NCBI GenBank assembly: GCA_003665825.1 | Contig: QPFY01000014.1 | Location: 310,001-374,000, forward strand | Origin: Microbotryum silenes-acaulis | Lineage: Eukaryota; Basidiomycota; Microbotryomycetes; Microbotryales; Microbotryaceae | DNA: 64,000 nt | Direction of reading: 5' to 3' | Part shown: positions 37,501 to 48,803 of the stretch, in pieces | How the letters are laid out: the number at the start of each line of letters is the position of its first letter | Position numbering within the stretch: the first letter of the stretch is position 1 | Program-made: the position numbers and the translations under genes | The notes under the pieces: model-generated | The model's database searches: none | The model's input: only the letters and a program-made list of their open reading frames with translations | What the model was told of the DNA's origin: nothing

Positions 37501-38059
37501 CGAAATCCTCGGCCTCGAACACCCTCCCGAATTAGGCGCCGAATCGGGCATTCGAGGTTGGTTCAAAGAGAAATCGCTCGTCATGTTACCCTCGACTCAT
37601 CCGTTGCACGAGGATTCGAGGAAGGCGGGCAAACATCAGAAGAAGTATGGGAACGTGTTTAGGTCGATGCCGGACGATGAGGGGAGACCGATTCATTTGT
37701 TGAGGGCTTCGATGGGTAAGGTCAAGGAGTTTGTCAGGGATAGGTTACCGGTTTCGACTAGGCCGCCGAAGGAAAGGGGTAGTGAGGAGGGGGGGATGAG
37801 GAGCGGGGACGGGCTATGGAAGAGGAGGTGGGGCAGAATGGGTCGGGTACTGCGATTGGTGGGGAGGCGACTGCTCCGACGACGACGACAGGGGAGGGGA
37901 TGGAGCTGGAAACGGGCAAGACAGAAGAGGTCGCTGCTGAGGTCCAAGAGCCGAAACCGGTTGCGACAACGGAGGAAGCTCGAACAAGTTCCACTTCCAT
38001 GGTCGTCGGTGGCATTCCGGGAGAAACATCGGCGCAGAATGTTGAGACTGGAGCTGTGA
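34586..38059 (+). CDS. HDA1: Class II histone deacetylase with C-terminal Arb2 domain (HDA1/Clr3 type)
   Basis: Nuclear zinc-dependent lysine deacetylase. Exons: 34586-35531, 35597-35707, 35784-35949, 36030-37031, 37099 onward. After a low-complexity N terminus of about 230 residues come the deacetylase signatures: RPPGHHAEPEDAMGF (histidine dyad), ILDWDVHHGNGTQ and LVSAGYDAAEGDE (zinc ligands) and LALEGGYN (tyrosine kept). The second half matches Arb2 (LIIFMHDIG, then IVLFSMGTGS). The frame as read ends at 38059 after an unusual Arg-rich tail. A 7-G tract at 37789-37795 marks a likely 1-base frameshift: one frame over, an acidic tail runs on to a TAG at 38092-38094. A GTAAGT at 36845 looks like a donor but splicing to 36894 would break the frame, so I read through it. 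The start at 34586 has a CACC context; an in-frame ATG at 34547 is also possible. Confidence 0.92.
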
Positions 38060-38345
38060 ATGGTGGTGCCGATGTGACGATGGGAGAGGAGTAGGCGTCG
38101 TAGCGGTGGGCTTGAATTTGGAAGCAACAAGGCCTTTTTGAAATGTTGTTTTGTTCCTCTTTTCGTTGAATTCATGTGCAAGAGAGCTTGTAAGTTCGTG
38201 AATCGCAATTGGCCAAATTTCTGACTCACCCAAGATCTCGCCCTATCTCGTCATCTCGCACGCGCGCGCTCCTCCCCTCGTTCCTTGCCTTCCCTCCCAC
38301 CCACAACCAACTCCGACCGGCCGCCTCTCCCGCTCAAAACCCACC

Positions 38346-39307
38346 ATGCCGACCCCCCGCTCGATCCCAAAATACCGACCGGCGCCCACCCGTCTCCCGC
38401 CGGCCAAACTCCCAACGTTCCGCTCCGTCGTTTCGCACCCTCCACCCCCTTTCGCAGTCGCTCAGGCCGAGGCACGAGCACAGGCGGGGGCGGAGAAGGG
38501 GAATCAGGGTGTTCAGCAGAGTGGGAGTACTGTAGTGAGTTTTGAAGGGAGTGGGTTCGGTGTAGGGGTGGGTCATTGGCGGGGGGAGGAGGCTGCGAGG
38601 GAAGTGGTGGTCGGGATCGAGCGGGGAGAGGAGAGCTGGAAGAGGGGACAGATGGATATCCAGTCACATCGCTCGTATTCTAATCACAACTTCTCAGAGC
38701 ACCCGACGATGATGATGCTGGCGAGGTATTCTCGTTGCAATCGCGCGAGCGACTCACGCGACTCCGGCCTCCACAGCCTTCAGCATGAGACCCAGTACAA
38801 GATTGAACGAGTTCATGCACTGACACCAACATCCCCCATCTCATCCCCGCAGCCACCGTCCGGCTCTCACCAACTCTTCTTCTCCACCGCGCCCCGTTCG
38901 CTCATCCCCCTCACAACCTCCCCCTCGAATCACAAGCTCTGGAACCCGCCCGCAGCCGACTCGAAAGCCGGACGAGCGGTCGAAAGGGACGAATCAGGTC
39001 GACTCGCCAAATTCGCTTCAAGGTTCGCTGGCTTGTCGATGCAGGAAGCAGAGGGTGGTACGGGTGGGGGTAAAGGAGGACAGTTTGACGTCGAGAGTGA
39101 TCTGAGTTTCTTGGAAGGGGCAACGGTGCAGAGTTCGGGCAAGGCTTTGGGGAAGAAGGAGATTGTGTACGTGCATCCACTTTTCCGCGATCTGTGCTCG
39201 AATACGTGTGGTGTGGTGCTTCCAATGGAGGCTGCAAACGCTGACCCCGAACCTCTTCTGAATCTTTGAACAGCGGCGTCAAGTCTGCCAAGAAGGGAAA
39301 GAAGTAA
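38346..39307 (+). CDS. Small basic protein, possibly mitochondrial ribosomal protein bL31m
   Basis: Suggested exons 38346-38534, 38853-39166 and 39274-39307 give 178 residues ending in GVKSAKKGKK. The frame is open from 38346 to 39269, so the first intron is inferred from the GTGAGT donor at 38535 and the CCCCGCAG acceptor, not forced. The last intron is forced by the better C terminus (donor GTACGT at 39167). The segment FFSTAPRSLIPLTTSPSNHK, then LWNPP and ESGRLAKFASRF resembles what I recall of fungal mitochondrial bL31 proteins (a TTSPRS-LWxP-GRLxxFxxRFG pattern). The basic, Pro/Arg-rich N terminus fits a mitochondrial presequence. A family search would be needed to settle it. Confidence 0.5.
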
Positions 39308-41078
39308 AGGGGGACCTCAGGTCACTGCAGTCATGTATTTGTATATACGTCAATTCAACACGCGGTATCATCTATCTGATCTCCTCGTCGCGAGCAATAA
39401 AACGTGCGTCGTCCCTCGGGAGAAGTTCCTTCGTTCCGCGGCACAGACTCGATGATCAAAGGTCGACAAGGTTCGAGGACTCTCACAAGGGTTGAAACTG
39501 CGTCATGAGGTTTGACATCAATGAGACATGGGTAGAGATCCCGACCATAAGGCTTATATTCCATCGCCGAGAGCACGGGAGTGCGTACTACGCGATCGAA
39601 TCGTCTTGCCGTGAGGGACACCTCCAGGCTAACAAACCGCTCTCAAGGCCAAGCCCCGTTTCAGTGGTAAAGAGACAGAGCCAGGCCTTCTTTTCTTAAG
39701 AAACAAACAAAAGTGCACCTTCACCTCCGTCGCCCGGACCGTCGCGGTCGTTCGGCCGTTTTGTAATGCAATTTATCCCAGCCGCGAGAGGATCGACGCG
39801 TGGCTGGCGATCTGGCGGTTCCGGAGTTTTTCTCGGTCGGTGTCCAGCTTCCGGTGTCTGGTGCCTTGAGGTGGTCATTTATATTGATTTTGCTGGGAGT
39901 GGACGGACTATTCACCCAATGCGACTGTTTCGCAAAGTAGCGGGGGTTATTAGGGATGCTTCTTAGGGGATGTCACGGTGAATCAAGAGATGGCATGGAT
40001 GCCACGATCGGCGGCTGGACTAGACCCCGTGTCGATCCCATCATCCAAAAGCTAATCAGAGAACTTCTGCAGTACGGATCCAAGACCCTGAACCGACAGA
40101 GCCTCACACAGTCTCGAATTCGATGGAGCCGAAGAGCCTAGCATGCAATCTTGAAAGTTGTTGAGGGAGGGCAATTCCTTTCGTGCCATCTGCAGGGCGT
40201 CAGGCAGCGCTGCCGAAAGTCCGGATCCCTCGATCCGGTCGTCTGGATCTCAGGCCGGCATCGGCCTCGGCTCGAGCGCTGAAGCTGAAGGGTCAAGCCA
40301 TTCCATTAGGGCTAGGCACATACGGCCGTAGGTAACTTTGGTTCCAAACCTGCTTCAGGTATCGTTTCCTGGTTTCTTCCCTAACAGCGATGGGATCTAC
40401 AAAATCCTCTCTTCTTTTCACTTTCAAACATATTTGCCACACTCGAACGACATCCACTGATCCGTCTGCAAGATTTTCTCTCCCTTTCGCGAATTCCTCA
40501 AAATCTCAATCTCAATTTTAAAGGCGGGGCGGGGCCCCTTTGGACCCGGGTGCGGGCCTCGACTCGAAGCTTGTAATGAGCCCAAGTGTCCGAGTCGTGA
40601 GGATTTCTTCGGTCTGCAGATTGTAGATCGGGAAGAACACGGTGGGTGTCGTTGTGTTGCAAATGTTCCGAGGCAATACTGCGTGTTCGACTGGGTCGAA
40701 TTGAACGTTATGGTGAAACACGGTCCGAGGTTTCGCCCTGACGTCGGCCGGGTCAGCTCGGCACCATACGCTCATTGACGCAGGCGCGCGCTGCCCTCCC
40801 GCCAAGTCTCCCAGTCTCACACTGGCTAGCGGTGGCTCTTAGGCGCGCCCTCCTTAATAGTGCCCTCCTCTCCACCGCGCCCTCGTTTCAATCTCGACCT
40901 CGACGCTTCGGTCGAATCTTGGTCCCTTCCTCTCGCTCCTCACTTCTCGCGCGCTCCACACAACCTACGCCTACACTCGTAATCGACTCCGAGGTTCTTC
41001 TCCACACCCGCTCACACCCACCTTCCGGTTTCTCTCTCTCTCTCTCTCATCTCTCGAACCCAAGTGTGATTTGCGACG
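39308..41078. other. Intergenic, upstream region of first G-alpha gene
   Basis: About 1.77 kb. Small ORFs in several frames have no recognisable similarity. A (CT)n pyrimidine tract at 41031-41048 lies about 30 bases before the G-alpha start codon and is probably part of its 5' leader. GGGGCGGGGC-type sequence occurs near 40526. Confidence 0.4.
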
Positions 41079-43203
41079 ATGGGTTGCGGTGGATCGAAAG
41101 CGGCCGAGCAGGACTACCACACCGCGGTACAGGCGACCAAGAAGGAGGAAGAGAAGGCCGTCGCAAAGTAGGTCGGGACTCGGAACGAACTGAGCTGTTC
41201 GAGAAGTGGTGAAGCTCGTCGTGGTGCAGGCGTATACGGTGCAGGGCGGGGTGGAGTCCAATTCGAGGTCCGGTTGGTCTGACCACTCGCTCCGAACTCG
41301 GTCATGAGCGGGCTGGGCTGGCTGGCTCGTTCTTTGGCTTGGGATTGCGCTGGCCGCGCCCGTCCTCGCCAGCCCGCCAGCCCGCCAGCCCGCCAGCTGC
41401 CAGTCCACGCTAACGGTCGGAAGGGTAGAGTGGCATGATTCGAAGGACACTCATCCCCGTTCACCGGACGGTTCAGCTCGAGCTGGCCCACCGGGCCCAC
41501 CGGGATGGATTTGCAGTGAGGGTGTCTACTGTGCACTTGGTCCAACCAGGTGTCGCCCTCCACACTCGCTTCCACAGCGCATGGGACCGCCCAAGTCAGT
41601 CACCGTCGTCGTCGTCGTTCTCCGCGGAATCCTTCCCGCCTCGCCGCGCCGCGCTCGGCCGACCCACCAGCCCGCTTTTACTACCACCACTACCCCACCC
41701 CACGACCCACACTCCATCGCCGACCGAGATTAGCCAATTTTTCAGCGCAAACCTATGAACTGACTCTTGGCTTCCTGCTTTCCATAGGCGAGATGTCAAA
41801 CTACTCTTGTTGGGAACCGGTGAATCGGGCAAGGTGCGTCATCCTCCCGCTCCCCGCTTCGAAGGCACCACATTGACCCGAGAGAGCGAGCACGGCTCTT
41901 CGGCGAAGCCCCCTTTACTGACACATTTGTTCGTGCGAATGTTCCCCATTTCCTACAGTCGACCATCTTGAAGCAGATGCGACTGCACCATGTCGGAGGT
42001 TACACCGACGAAGAGCGTGATGGTTACAGAGAAATCGTCTACGCCAACTTGGTAAGATCGCGATCCCCGATCGACATTACCCGAACTTGTGTAGTTCGAT
42101 CCTGACACGCATACACGCACATCAACCTCCTACCCTCTCAGATTCAATCGATGCAAGTCGTCATCGAGGCCTTGCACGATCTCAACATGCCCCTCGCGCC
42201 TCACCTCCGCGACAAGGCGGCCTACATCATGTCGATCCGCGTCTCGGCCCACGACCCTTGCCCGCCCATGCTCGACCGATTGGTCACCCAGGCGCTCATT
42301 GCCCTCTGGGCAGAACCGACGACCAAAGCCTGCGTCGCCAAGAGTCGCGAGTTCCAACTCAACGATTCGGCCAGCTAGTCAGTTCGGGCTCGGTGATTGC
42401 TCGAAAAGCCAGCTCTTTGGCTGACAGTCCCACTCTCTCCCACGTGCTCAGCTACTTTGACTCGGCGGCTCGGATAGGCGCAGCCGACTACGTGCCGACA
42501 GATCAGGACATTCTCCGGTCGCGAGTCAAGACAACCGGCTTGACCGAGGAGCGCTTCCAAGTCGGAATGTTGCAATACGTCGTCTTTGACGTCGGAGGAC
42601 AACGCTCCGAGCGGAAAAAGTGGATTCATTGCTTCGAGAATGTCAACGTGCTCATCTTCCTCGTCGCCATTTCCGAATACGATCAGACGCTCTACGAGGA
42701 CTCCGATATCAACCGTATGAATGAGGCCGCGGGTTTGTTCGAGTCCATCTCCAATTCGCGTTGGTTCGCCCAGTCGAGCGTGATTCTCTTTATGAACAAG
42801 ACCGATTTGTTCAAGGCCAAACTCATCACCTCGCCTATCTACGAATACTACTCGGACTACGAGGGACCCAGTGATTGTGAGTGGTACCACATGCACCGAC
42901 CCGCTCTTCTAGAAAGTCCTGACTGACGGATTGGATTGTGATCGCACCCCTCAGACCCGACCGGCTGCGCTTACATGGAGTCCAAATTCCGACCGCTCTA
43001 CCGCAACGGCCACAACCGACCACTTCACGTCCACTTCACGTGCGCGACCGATACCGAGCAGTTGCGCGTCGTCTTCAATGCTGTCGAGGAGAGCATCATG
43101 GCCGCTAGCATAGCAGAATTGGTGAGGACAAGAAAGCACAAGTTCGATCGTTTGGAGGCTCGCGTGCTAATTTATATTTATATTTCAATAGGGCTTGCTC
43201 TGA
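41079..43203 (+). CDS. Heterotrimeric G-protein alpha subunit (first of tandem pair)
   Basis: Membrane-anchored GTPase acting below seven-helix receptors. Exons: 41079-41167, 41788-41833, 41959-42051, 42142-42377, 42452-42876, 42955-43121, 43192-43203, giving 355 residues, the standard length. The N terminus MGCGGSK fits N-myristoylation (Gly2) and palmitoylation (Cys3). Nucleotide-binding motifs are all present: GTGESGKST (P-loop), RVKTTG with the catalytic arginine, [12 protein letters not shown] with the catalytic glutamine, NKTD, and TCATDT. The last exon is 12 nt and codes GLL-stop. The C terminus ELGLL has no cysteine at -4, so it lacks the pertussis-toxin-type site of Gi proteins. Intron 1 is 620 nt, unusually long here, and holds an 8-base tandem repeat. 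Confidence 0.95.
41368..41397. repeat. GCCAGCCC tandem repeat in intron 1 of the first G-alpha gene
   Basis: About 3.7 copies of an 8-base unit in the 620-nt intron. A related GGCTGG repeat occurs about 50 bases upstream on the same strand (41309-41327). Confidence 0.8.
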
Positions 43204-45143
43204 TCTGATCCCCCTTGGCCTCTTTCGTCCCGAAGAGCGTCTTTCTGCTTCATGTTCTTAAGTCTTAGTCATGATTTCCAGCTAGTCGTGTTCAAAGACA
43301 CGACGTGTGAACGTGCTTGTGCCAATAGCTTTTTACCCCGCCCTGTCTCCTGTCCGAAAATCAACCCTGTCCTCCATTTCAATATTTCGACACCAGCTCC
43401 GGCCCACCCGAAACCCACGCTGTAAATTTCTCGTCTGACACTGTTTCTATCCTCCACCCAATCGAGCGAGTATTGAAACACCTTCCTCTTCCTCTCATTC
43501 ATTTTCTTCTTCTACATGTCTGTTTTGGTATCTGAACCTCCATCTTCATCACTCGTAATCAAATCTATTCAATTCACATCGATCCTCGGTCTTCGTTGGA
43601 GAAAGACGAGCCTTGTCTCTAGGAGTTGCCCTCTCGTCTCGGGGGTCTCAACCGATTCGGCCGACAACGAGTTTGCATCGGCCATTTGAGACACGTGTCT
43701 TGGAATCCGATGAATGTTTCATGGAAGCATGGTGCCGTGTTGGATGTTCCGGCTTGGAGTTGGTTGTGTGTTCTATAAGTTTCAGGTCCAGCGAGTCTGG
43801 TTCAAAGACAGAATCCAACAAACGCTAGATCCGCTGGACCACCAAGCACACTGTTAGACGAGTCTCGGTGCAGAAAAACTAGACCGCTGTTTGATCAGCA
43901 ATCACCGCATCGCGCCGTGAAAAGCATGACGATAAGAGCATTCATGCCTCGGCAATGCAATACCATACTTACCGAGTGAGTTCTTCACGTTTCCGGTTCT
44001 CGGATAGTCGGATAACCGGAAGGAACATTCAAATCACTTTGGCTCGATTCCCCGATCGTCGGTCGGCTCGGCGTATTCTCGTCACTTTTCCGACCTGACG
44101 ATGGCGAATGGAGGTGCCTCAGGAGTCGAAAGCAAAGCTCGTGGGCCTTAGCGCCATCGGGGGCGGGGGAGGACCTAAGGAGACCGAGGTCTGTCCGTCA
44201 CATCGATCTACTTGCTACCAGTGATCTCCAAGCCAATCCGATGCCCAGATCGACTTTGTCCCATAGAGGTACTGTCACGCCCAATCGCTTTGGAGAAAGT
44301 CACAATAGCGATGAATTGCAACGTGTCCAAGTTGTCAAGCATGACCTAGTAGGTATCGATCTGGAAGAACGTGAGGCAATATGAGGAGCTTTGCTGACTG
44401 TAACGGTCCCGAGTCGCCTCAAAACTTTAAAACCCGAGTAGATACCGATGGCGCGGCCCATGGGAAAGATCGGACTCACTTCCAAGTCGCGAATAGGAGA
44501 CTCAGCGATTTTGAGGCACGCCGTTTTATTCATCCCTTCTTGTTTGTGTCCTGGTCTGCCATCCACTGAAATTCCTGCAGTCGAGGTGAGCCTGCGATTG
44601 TTGCCCCTGCCGCTCTGTCCACGACGTGAGACACTTTCGAGCCGATCGCAGGGTGCGCTGCGCTTACGCAGTCTCGCACTTGGCTGTCCACGTCGACGCT
44701 GACGTTGTCTCGCGCACACGCGTGCCTGCTGTTTTGCGACCAGCGCACGGTCTCCTCTTGCTCCCCGCTCTCATCCAAACCCTCCTCTGTGAAGGCTCGC
44801 ACTCGCACCCGAGACGCGCTACGCCACGCCACGCCACGCCACGGTTCCTCTTGAAGTACTCTTGACTTCTTGCCCTTCCTTCCTTAAACACCGTTCATAA
44901 CCGAGCACTTCACCTCCCCCATCTGTGCGCTCGAGGTTCTGAATTGAGCTTGGCGCGCGCGCTTTCGCAACTTAGGAGACAGATCGTCGTCGGTTGCTCG
45001 GACCCTGTTCCACGCCCGAGCCCGATATTTCCCTGCGGCCAGCTCCAGCGTACGACCTCGGCTAATCCCGGATTCGAAGCCACTTGAGGACCACAGCTAC
45101 TCTCCTTCCCTCGTACCTTGGAGAAGCGATTCTTGCCGAAAGG
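43204..45143. other. Intergenic between the two G-alpha genes
   Basis: About 1.94 kb with no supported gene. Notable only for a CCACG pentanucleotide repeat (four copies, about 44823-44842) and a T/C-rich stretch downstream of the first gene (43480-43570). Short ORFs on both strands have no recognisable similarity. Confidence 0.4.
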
Positions 45144-47314
45144 ATGGGCTGCAACTTCTCCAAATCCGGCGGGGACGGGAACGGGAACGGTGTTGGGATC
45201 AGCAGTGGGATCGGTAGTGGTCGACGGACGATGGACCTGAAGGTGCATCAGGATATTGAGGCCACTCTGAGGAGGGAGAGACAGATGATGAAGTGAGTTT
45301 TTGGGGTATTCGTAGAGGTGGTCGGAAGCTTGTAAATTGGTCGAGGGATCTCAACCTTACGACCATCTCGTGCGCCCTGCTCGTGTCGATGCCGGAAAGG
45401 TGGAGGAGCTCACGACTGGTCAGGTAGTGCATAAGTTGGTCACGGTATCGTTGATGCTGACTTGTGCGATCGTATCCACAGCAAAGAGATCAAGTTGCTG
45501 CTCCTAGGTGCAGGTCAGTAGATCTCCTCATCACGGACATCTTCCAGTCCTCAAAGCTTATCTCGTGTGACAACTGTATGCAGGGGAGTCGGGCAAGTCC
45601 ACCGTCGTCAAGGTGAGTCGGACGTGAGACGAGATGCTTCAAATGTTGCAGAATGAGATGAGGCTGATTTGTTTGTCATGCTCTCCGTACCATCAGCAAA
45701 TGCGACTCATGCAAGTCTATCCTCTGGGCATTGGACTGCCGCAGCAAGAAGCTGATTACCAGCAAGAATCCTTCTCCCGACACAGTTACCGAGAGACGTT
45801 CACCCCTTCCGAACGATTCGCCTTCCGAGAAGTCGTGTACACAAACACAATTCAATCCATGGAGGTGGGCAATGATTTGTTATTTCAAGCTTACGGTTCA
45901 GAACACCGAGACTCAGGCACCCTATCTCTCCCTCAGGCGGTCCTCCACGGCTTCCAACAACTCTCTTTCGACCTCCCCCCTGAACTACAAGAGTGCTCGT
46001 CCGTGATCCTCCAACTCGACCAGGACGACGTACATTGGCAAGATGGCGATCTGTACCCTTCCGTTGCTCGAGCGATCGAGACATTGTGGTCACATCCTGC
46101 GGTGCAGCGAGTCGTCGCTTTGGGGCCGGAGTATCAATTGAATGATTCGGGTTAGTGTTCTCACACCAGTGTGGTCTTGGGAATTGTGCTGACCTAGTTT
46201 CGAACTTTTGACGTTTCAGCTCCATAGTGCGTAGTCTCAGTTGACACGTCTTAGCAAGGATGCTCTGGTCACTGAAAATTCTCTCCTCCCGCCGGTCACA
46301 GTTTTTTCGACGCCATCGGGCGTATCGGGAGGCGAGGGTACGTGCCGTCGGACCAGGACATTCTGCGAACGCGTGTGCGCAGCACCGGTATCGTCGAAGA
46401 GCGTTTCACTGTGAGGGTGAGTAGGAGTGCAGGGATTTGATGGAGATATCCTCATGGGAATAGACTACTCAAAGCAACGCTGACCCGATTCGGACGTGGT
46501 CGGGAAACACACAGGGGTACCAACTCCGTGTCCTCGACGTCGGTGGCCAAAGGTCCGAACGTAAGAAATGGATTCATTGCTTCGAAGACGTCAAAGTACT
46601 TTTATTCGTGGTCGCTATCAGCGAATATGATCAGACGTTGCGGGAGGATAACGAGGTCAATCGTATTACCGAAGCGAGAACGGTTAGTTGTTCTCTTCGA
46701 GCATCGGGTTCCCCTGAGGGCGAGGGAGAAGGGTGCGTTACTCATGCATTCTGGCTCGTCTGTGTTCAGCTGTTCGAATCCATCATCAACTCGATCTGGT
46801 TCCGAGAATCATGCTTTGTCCTACTGTGAGCTCCTTAACCACTCCTTATCCACCAACAAGCTCCGGCTGACCCCACCCCACGAAATTCCCCGCCAACAAA
46901 AAAGCCTCAACAAATGCGACCTCTTTGAAAGCAAGTTCAAATCCGGCACCGCACCTTTTTCCCAAGCCTTCCCCGAATACACGGGGTCCAACACCGATGT
47001 ACCCGCGGCGAAGGAGTATTTGCGCAAGGTATTCATCGGGCTCGATAAGCGCAAGAATCAGCAAATTTATACGCATTTCTCGACGGCGACCGGTGCGTTC
47101 GAACTCGTGTGAGCGGAGGCGTGGACAACGACTTTGAATAATGATGCTTTTTCAAAATCACAGATACTTCGCAAGTAAAGGTCGTCATGGCCGCCGTTTT
47201 CGATACGGTAGGTAACGAGGAGGTCGGCCACAAAGATTTCGATTCATAGCTGAACCCAAGAGTTGCCTTCGACAGGTCTTGAACCAAACGCTTCAAGAAG
47301 TCGGCTTGCTTTGA
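45144..47314 (+). CDS. Divergent G-protein alpha subunit (second of tandem pair)
   Basis: Twelve exons: 45144-45292, 45482-45513, 45584-45612, 45697-45864, 45937-46150, 46220-46226, 46302-46416, 46515-46682, 46770-46825, 46905-47092, 47164-47207, 47276-47314, giving 402 residues. The N terminus MGCNFSK fits lipid modification. Motifs kept: [37 protein letters not shown] terminus EVGLL. Relative to the upstream paralogue it has a Gly-rich N-terminal insert, about 25 extra residues between QMRL and IQSM, and a longer helical domain. Exon 6 is only 7 nt (CTCCATA); it rebuilds NDSAPYFFD at the place where the first gene reads NDSASYYFD. The exon 10 acceptor follows an A-rich stretch instead of pyrimidines and is the least certain join. 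Confidence 0.9.
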
Positions 47315-47527
47315 TTGTTCCCGTAGCTTTGAGTACCTAATATCTTGCGTTCTATCTGTTTCCTACAATAAATTTTGCAAAAGTACCAATAATTCTTCCG
47401 TGATGATTGTGTCGGGCCGAGCCGATCAGTTTCGGGGAAAAGCGCATGAGGTGAGGTATAAGCCTCGTGTAGAATTTTCACCACGATCTGCGCCCACATC
47501 TATCTATCAACCAAACAGACTTAGTGT

Positions 47528-48646
47528 CTAAATGAAGTTGTTCTTCTCCAAGTACTCGACGATCTGTTTCACCCCGGCCTCGATATCCGATTCGGCCGTC
47601 TTGATGTGCAACTCCGCTTTCTCCGGTGCCTCATAAGGTGCCGAAATGCCGGTAAACTCTTTGATGATCCCCGCACGCGCCTTCTTGTACAGACCTTTGG
47701 GATCACGCTTCTCAACTTCTTCCAAGGGGGCGTCGACGTAGACTTCGATGAAGGGGATCTTGGCTTCGTCGTGAATCGTGCGGGCCAATTGTCGGTCCAC
47801 GAGGTAGGGGGAGATGAAGGCGGTCAAGGTCGCGGTGCAGGAGGATGCGATCAACTTGGCGACCTGGCGGAGGTTTTGATGTAGGTAATGGGAGATGGTC
47901 GTCAATTAACGATGGTAGCACCAATGGACCGCGGGCATGCCCGATCACACCGAGTGGGGTCGAAAAATTCCTGAGCAAGACACTGACCTCTCCAACACGA
48001 CGGATGTTCTCCTCCCGATCCTTGGGGGAGAACCCCAGATCTTTGTTGAGTCCGAAACGAACGTTGTCGCCATCAAGGCGGAAGGCCCTCTTTTGTCGTT
48101 GCAAGAGCTCGAGCTCGAGAGCGCAGGCCAGGGTCGACTTGCCCGAGCCTGGATTGCGAGGAAGGGTCGCGAGGCGTCGTGGCAGGTGGGGTTTTGGACG
48201 AATAAAAGTCAGAATCCAGCCACACGTAGGTAACTCAAACACGAAGTACTAACCCGAAAGGCCGGTGAACCAAATGGTGACCCCCTTTTGAGAGACGAGC
48301 TGCTCGCGCTGCTCCTGCGTCACGCCTTCATGCCAGACGATGTTCTTGGAAACGGGGACGGAGGATGACCTGCCGAACCCAAGGAATACAGTCAGCCAGA
48401 GTTGGATGTGGGGCTGTACGGGTCGGCTGGTCTGTGATCGAGCTCCATCTCCTGGCCGTCTCTCCATCTCTTCGTCTCTCCGTGCTCCGCGATCCAGCAG
48501 CCGGCTTGCGCTTGCGCTTCGTTCGGGCACGCCATCGCCAAGAAGCGGCGCCTTCGACTTCGGCCGAGTTCAGAGCAGCGTGGCACGATGGGCGGAAAAA
48601 GTCGTCCGGGGGTCGCCCGCATACGCAAGCGCCTTCGCACTCACAT
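47528..48646 (-). CDS. MET14: Adenylylsulfate (APS) kinase
   Basis: Phosphorylates APS to PAPS in sulfate assimilation. Exons (minus strand): 48646-48645, 48369-48254, 48148-47988, 47863-47528; 204 residues, against 202 in yeast. Motifs: NIVWHEGVT near the N terminus, P-loop GLSGSGKST (split by an intron inside the second glycine codon), [51 protein letters not shown], and C-terminal YLEKNNFI. The start codon appears to be split: exon 1 ends in AT before a GTGAGT donor and exon 2 begins with G, giving [10 protein letters not shown]. The alternative without this intron is the in-frame ATG at 48466, which would add about 40 residues not typical of the family. Confidence 0.93.
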
Positions 48647-48770
48647 GGTTCACTATGAGACAATATGTGAAACCGAGATGAGTCGACGGAAGCCAAGCAC
48701 GACGGCGCGAGAGAAGCGAGTCCGAATCGACAAACTGCGGAGTGCGCTTGCCTGCGAATGAGATCATGAA

Positions 48771-48803
48771 TCGTCACGCGTCACGTCACGCGTCACGTCA
48801 CGC
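48771..48803. promoter_or_regulatory. GTCAC repeat cluster upstream of MET14
   Basis: Five GTCAC units arranged as a 12-base direct repeat (GTCACGTCACGC), about 125-160 bases upstream of the apparent MET14 first exon. Read on the MET14 strand it gives tandem TGACGTGAC sites, like half-sites of ATF/CREB-type bZIP proteins. Regulatory function is inferred from position and repetition only. Confidence 0.45.

Noticed and set aside
40518..40820. 100-codon minus-strand ORF upstream of the first G-alpha gene
   Set aside because: No family similarity, no supporting neighbour or splice structure; left out as a gene.
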